DNA from: Desulfobacterales bacterium
GTDB taxonomy: Bacteria; Desulfobacterota; Desulfobacteria; Desulfobacterales; UBA11574
Direction of reading: 5' to 3'
Assembly: GCA_012974475.1 (NCBI GenBank)
Contig: JAAXQD010000123.1
Coordinates: forward strand, 1 to 8,092
DNA length: 8,092 nt
The notes beneath the pieces are model-generated. The model worked only from the letters and a program-made list of their open reading frames with translations. It had not been told where the DNA came from and did not search any database. This document shows positions 6,955 through 8,092 of the stretch, piece by piece (within the stretch, counting starts at the first letter, position 1; every line of letters begins with the position of its first letter). Both the position numbers and the translations under genes were made by a program.

Positions 6955-7176
6955 ATGAAATTCTTTATCGCAGAGCAAAATATTGGCGGCGATGCCACCA
7001 AGGAGCAGGCTGAAAAATTGATCGAGTTGCTGAAAAAAAAAGGCTGGGATGTCGAATACGGAATTAAAAGAAATGTGGCAGCCGACATTTCTGAATTTGG
7101 GCAAGAGGATAGTATTCAAGACGCCTTTGCAAATGATTTTATGCTCTGTTTATCTGAAATTGAAGGAATAGAGTAA
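6955..7176 (+). CDS. Small protein of unknown function, 73 residues
   Basis: I do not recognise a named family. The 73-residue product is soluble and acidic toward the C-terminus. Layout: beta-strand MKFFIAEQNIGG (1-12), amphipathic helix ATKEQAEKLIELLKKKGW (14-31), strand DVEYGI (32-37), loop, then an acidic helix EDSIQDAFANDFMLCLSEIE (51-70). This gives a compact beta-alpha-beta-alpha pattern with no signal peptide, membrane segment or cysteine pair. ATG 6955 is preceded by AAGGA (6943-6947) with 7-nt spacing, which supports this start over the upstream in-frame TTG at 6898. It is divergent from trmO and ends 6 nt from the convergent stop of the channel locus. Good ribosome binding site and protein-like composition support a real gene; function cannot be assigned. 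Confidence 0.75.
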   Translation: MKFFIAEQNIGGDATKEQAEKLIELLKKKGWDVEYGIKRNVAADISEFGQEDSIQDAFANDFMLCLSEIEGIE

Positions 7177-7182
7177 AACACG

Positions 7183-7608
7183 CTATCGACCTTGTTCAGA
7201 TCGACTTAAAAACTTGCCCACCAGCATGGCAACCAGCATCGTCAAATATAGCTGGCCCATAACGGCAATGAGGATGGTAACAGATTTGGCAAAAGATGAA
7301 ACCGGTGTGATATCCCCATATCCGAGCGTTGTCATGGTAACAAAGCTGAAGTAGAGGTAATCGTGAAATCCCTGGGCAGCGCTCCCCGCAAAATTAATCG
7401 CTCCGCCGTCCAGATGTAAAAAAAATTCCTGCAGTATTTCCGACATGGCCAGCAGAACAGCTCCCAATACGCCGATAAGCAGATAGCCGTTGATTGAATT
7501 GATTAAAATGGTAACCGTGACATTTTTATGTCTGGCCACATGCCGGATCATGAACACCGTAACAAACACGTTAAAACAAAAAAATGAAAAGAAAGCGGCT
7601 AATTTCAT
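7183..7608 (-). CDS. Potassium channel pore fragment (downstream part of the split channel gene)
   Basis: From ATG 7608 this frame encodes 141 residues: a hydrophobic segment (about 3-21), a basic linker MIRHVARHK, a second membrane helix (INGYLLIGVLGAVLLAM), a pore loop with the selectivity filter TMTTLGYGD (91-99), and a last membrane helix (SVTILIAVMGQLYLTMLVAMLVGKF). TLGYGD is the K+-channel signature of the two-TM Ion_trans_2 family. The helix after the filter is the inner, gating helix. No RCK/TrkA regulatory domain follows; the C-terminus ends after SRSEQGR. No Shine-Dalgarno is visible before ATG 7608. The same frame continues upstream with channel-like sequence and no start codon as far as the A-run at 7686-7694, so ATG 7608 is probably internal to a longer gene (see the pseudogene entry). 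Some annotations would call this fragment alone. Confidence 0.7.
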   Translation of the reverse strand: MKLAAFFSFFCFNVFVTVFMIRHVARHKNVTVTILINSINGYLLIGVLGAVLLAMSEILQEFFLHLDGGAINFAGSAAQGFHDYLYFSFVTMTTLGYGDITPVSSFAKSVTILIAVMGQLYLTMLVAMLVGKFLSRSEQGR

Positions 7609-7685
7609 CCCGTCATTGACAATAAAAACCTCCAGCCAGGTTAATAATATTGTAACCGCTCCAGAGGAGATCAGGATGTTTCGTG

Positions 7686-7694
7686 TTTTTTTTT
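7686..7694 (-). repeat. A9 homopolymer at the frame break of the channel gene
   Basis: Nine consecutive A on the coding (-) strand. The frame upstream of it and the frame downstream of it differ by one base, and both encode parts of one channel. Homopolymers of this length are hot spots for polymerase slippage and for sequencing indels. Length eight would keep the gene open. Confidence 0.8.
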
Positions 7695-7903
7695 GAAAAA
7701 CGGAGTGAAAAAATACCTGAAAAAACTATGGCTGAAAAAATTATGTCTTTAATGATCACTCTATGAACCGACAACATTGGATAGAAAAGGACGGTTATCA
7801 ATAAACAAATTAAAAGAATAACATTATTTCTGGTAAGTTTATTGGGTGTCATAATATATTATTGAAGCTCTCTGAAGCCCCCGTCCTCATTAATAATACT
7901 TTT

Positions 7904-7922
7904 ATTATATGAATATCATTCA
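7904..7922 (-). promoter_or_regulatory. Candidate -10 element with overlapping operator dyad
   Basis: TATAAT (7904-7909, - strand) abuts the dyad TGAATATCATTCA (7910-7922), which would lie in the promoter spacer. Aligned to the classic 19-bp Fur consensus, the site matches about 11 positions, including TGA and TCATT. A Fur-like repressor is thus conceivable, especially with a possible metal-ABC permease on the other side. This is inference; a match of 11 of 19 is near the usual noise level in AT-rich DNA. Confidence 0.25.
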
Positions 7923-7938
7923 CGTTTTTGTTTGTAAA

Positions 7939-7970
7939 CCCTGATTTTTCGGCACTTCGATTTTTCAGGG
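7939..7970. repeat. Short inverted repeat with internal direct repeat
   Basis: CCCTGA (7939-7944) and TCAGGG (7965-7970) are perfect inverted arms with a 20-nt centre, and GATTTTTC occurs twice in direct orientation 16 bp apart. It lies just upstream of the 3'-edge open frame. The structure could be an operator or leader hairpin. There is no T-tract in a terminator position on either side. Confidence 0.35.
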
Positions 7971-7997
7971 ATAAAAGAACACCTGCTAAATTGCCAG

Positions 7998-8092
7998 ATG
8001 CTCAGTATGGCCATCGCCACGTTAATTTTTTCTTTCATGATCGGAAAGGTTCAAATTTCCCCTGGGAATTATGGCGCTTTTCTATCTTCGGC
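7998..8092 (+). CDS. Partial gene, possible FecCD-type metal ABC permease N-terminus
   Basis: From ATG 7998 the frame stays open to the window edge (31 complete codons): MLSMAIATLIFSFMIGKVQI, then SPGNYGAFLSS. One membrane helix is followed by a Gly-Lys-x-x-Ile-Ser-Pro turn. This resembles the first helix of FecCD/BtuC-family permeases, which often reads as a hydrophobic stretch, then GxxxIsP, before the second segment. The same frame is open back to 7938, so the start may be earlier; ATG 8007 is another option, and no clear Shine-Dalgarno precedes any of them. Divergent to the channel locus. With only 31 residues, both the gene and the family are tentative; a generic membrane protein start would look similar. 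Confidence 0.4.
   Translation, partial: MLSMAIATLIFSFMIGKVQISPGNYGAFLSS

Larger units (their letters stand above)
7183..7852 (-). pseudogene. Frameshifted potassium channel family gene (two-frame locus)
   Basis: The N-terminal part starts at ATG 7852 (MTPNKLTRNN) and encodes two hydrophobic stretches (about 9-28 and 32-49). It then reaches a run of nine A (T9 on the + strand, 7686-7694) and goes on in the wrong frame to a stop at 7613. The other frame carries the continuing membrane protein: from the A-run it reads TRNILISSGAVTILLTWLEVF, then joins the fragment starting at ATG 7608 with the TLGYGD filter. Removing one A restores one uninterrupted protein of 222 residues, RFSKK joining TRNIL, with five membrane segments plus the pore loop. 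The filter then falls at 175-180. Such N-terminal extra membrane segments are common in this channel family. ATG 7852 is the only ATG before an in-frame stop at 7859-7861; its ribosome binding site is poor. Real mutation, homopolymer sequencing error and transcriptional slippage are all possible. Confidence 0.7.
7853..7997. other. Divergent region between the channel locus and the 3'-edge gene
   Basis: This AT-rich gap of 145 bp contains a perfect TATAAT on the - strand (7904-7909), suitable as a -10 for the channel locus, although no good -35 is visible at 16-18 bp. Directly beside it is the TGAAT-N3-ATTCA dyad. Further along, an inverted pair (CCCTGA 7939-7944, TCAGGG 7965-7970) brackets a direct repeat of GATTTTTC (7943-7950 and 7959-7966). 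No RNA gene is recognised. Confidence 0.45.

Noticed and set aside
6898..7176. Longer 92-residue version of the small unknown protein (TTG start)
   Set aside because: The AAGGA site 7 nt before ATG 6955 supports the 73-residue form, and the extra N-terminal residues look like untranslated leader.
1..8092. Mobile element, defence or CRISPR system
   Set aside because: No transposase, integrase, terminal repeats, CRISPR spacing or recognised defence domain. RecD2 and AlkD are ordinary repair proteins here and need no defence interpretation.

Overview
The window looks like an ordinary bacterial chromosomal segment of moderate G+C. It carries housekeeping, nucleic-acid-maintenance and membrane genes, with short intergenic gaps on both strands. 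The gene set (PPC/DUF296 protein, MBL/beta-CASP RNase, AlkD-type glycosylase, FmdB zinc ribbon, short TrmO, RecD2, K+ channel) and the protein style would fit an anaerobic delta-proteobacterium (Desulfobacterota). That placement is inference from general resemblance. I see no rRNA, tRNA, CRISPR array, transposase or phage gene.

Left part, + strand. The window opens inside a PPC/DUF296-domain gene that ends at 420. A 194-bp gap follows, with a candidate terminator hairpin (510-531) directly before a good sigma-70-type promoter (536-564). This promoter should drive a tight three-gene run: an MBL/beta-CASP RNA-processing nuclease (615-2195), a ten-segment EamA/DMT transporter (2199-3131) and an AlkD-like DNA glycosylase (3144-3842). 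The gaps are 3 and 12 nt. A second, near-consensus promoter (3893-3921) precedes a 54-residue FmdB-type zinc-ribbon protein (3970-4134).

Middle part, - strand. trmO (6738 to 6328) and recD2 (6315 to 4144) form a two-gene operon with a 12-nt gap. recD2 converges on the zinc-ribbon gene with only 9 nt between the stop codons. The trmO start is set at 6738 by a Shine-Dalgarno sequence rather than at the longer 6762 start.

Right part. A 73-residue protein of unknown function (6955-7176, +) converges on a potassium-channel locus (7183-7852, -). The channel gene is split into two frames at a run of nine A residues. Removing one A restores a single 222-residue channel protein, so this is a frameshifted gene, a sequencing error, or a slippage-controlled gene. 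Beyond it, a 145-bp divergent region with a TGAAT-N3-ATTCA dyad leads to an open reading frame that runs off the window end and resembles the N-terminus of a FecCD-type metal ABC permease.

The functional threads are nucleic-acid maintenance (RNase, AlkD, RecD2, TrmO) and membrane transport. I see no new multi-gene system. The most useful observation is the frameshifted channel gene.
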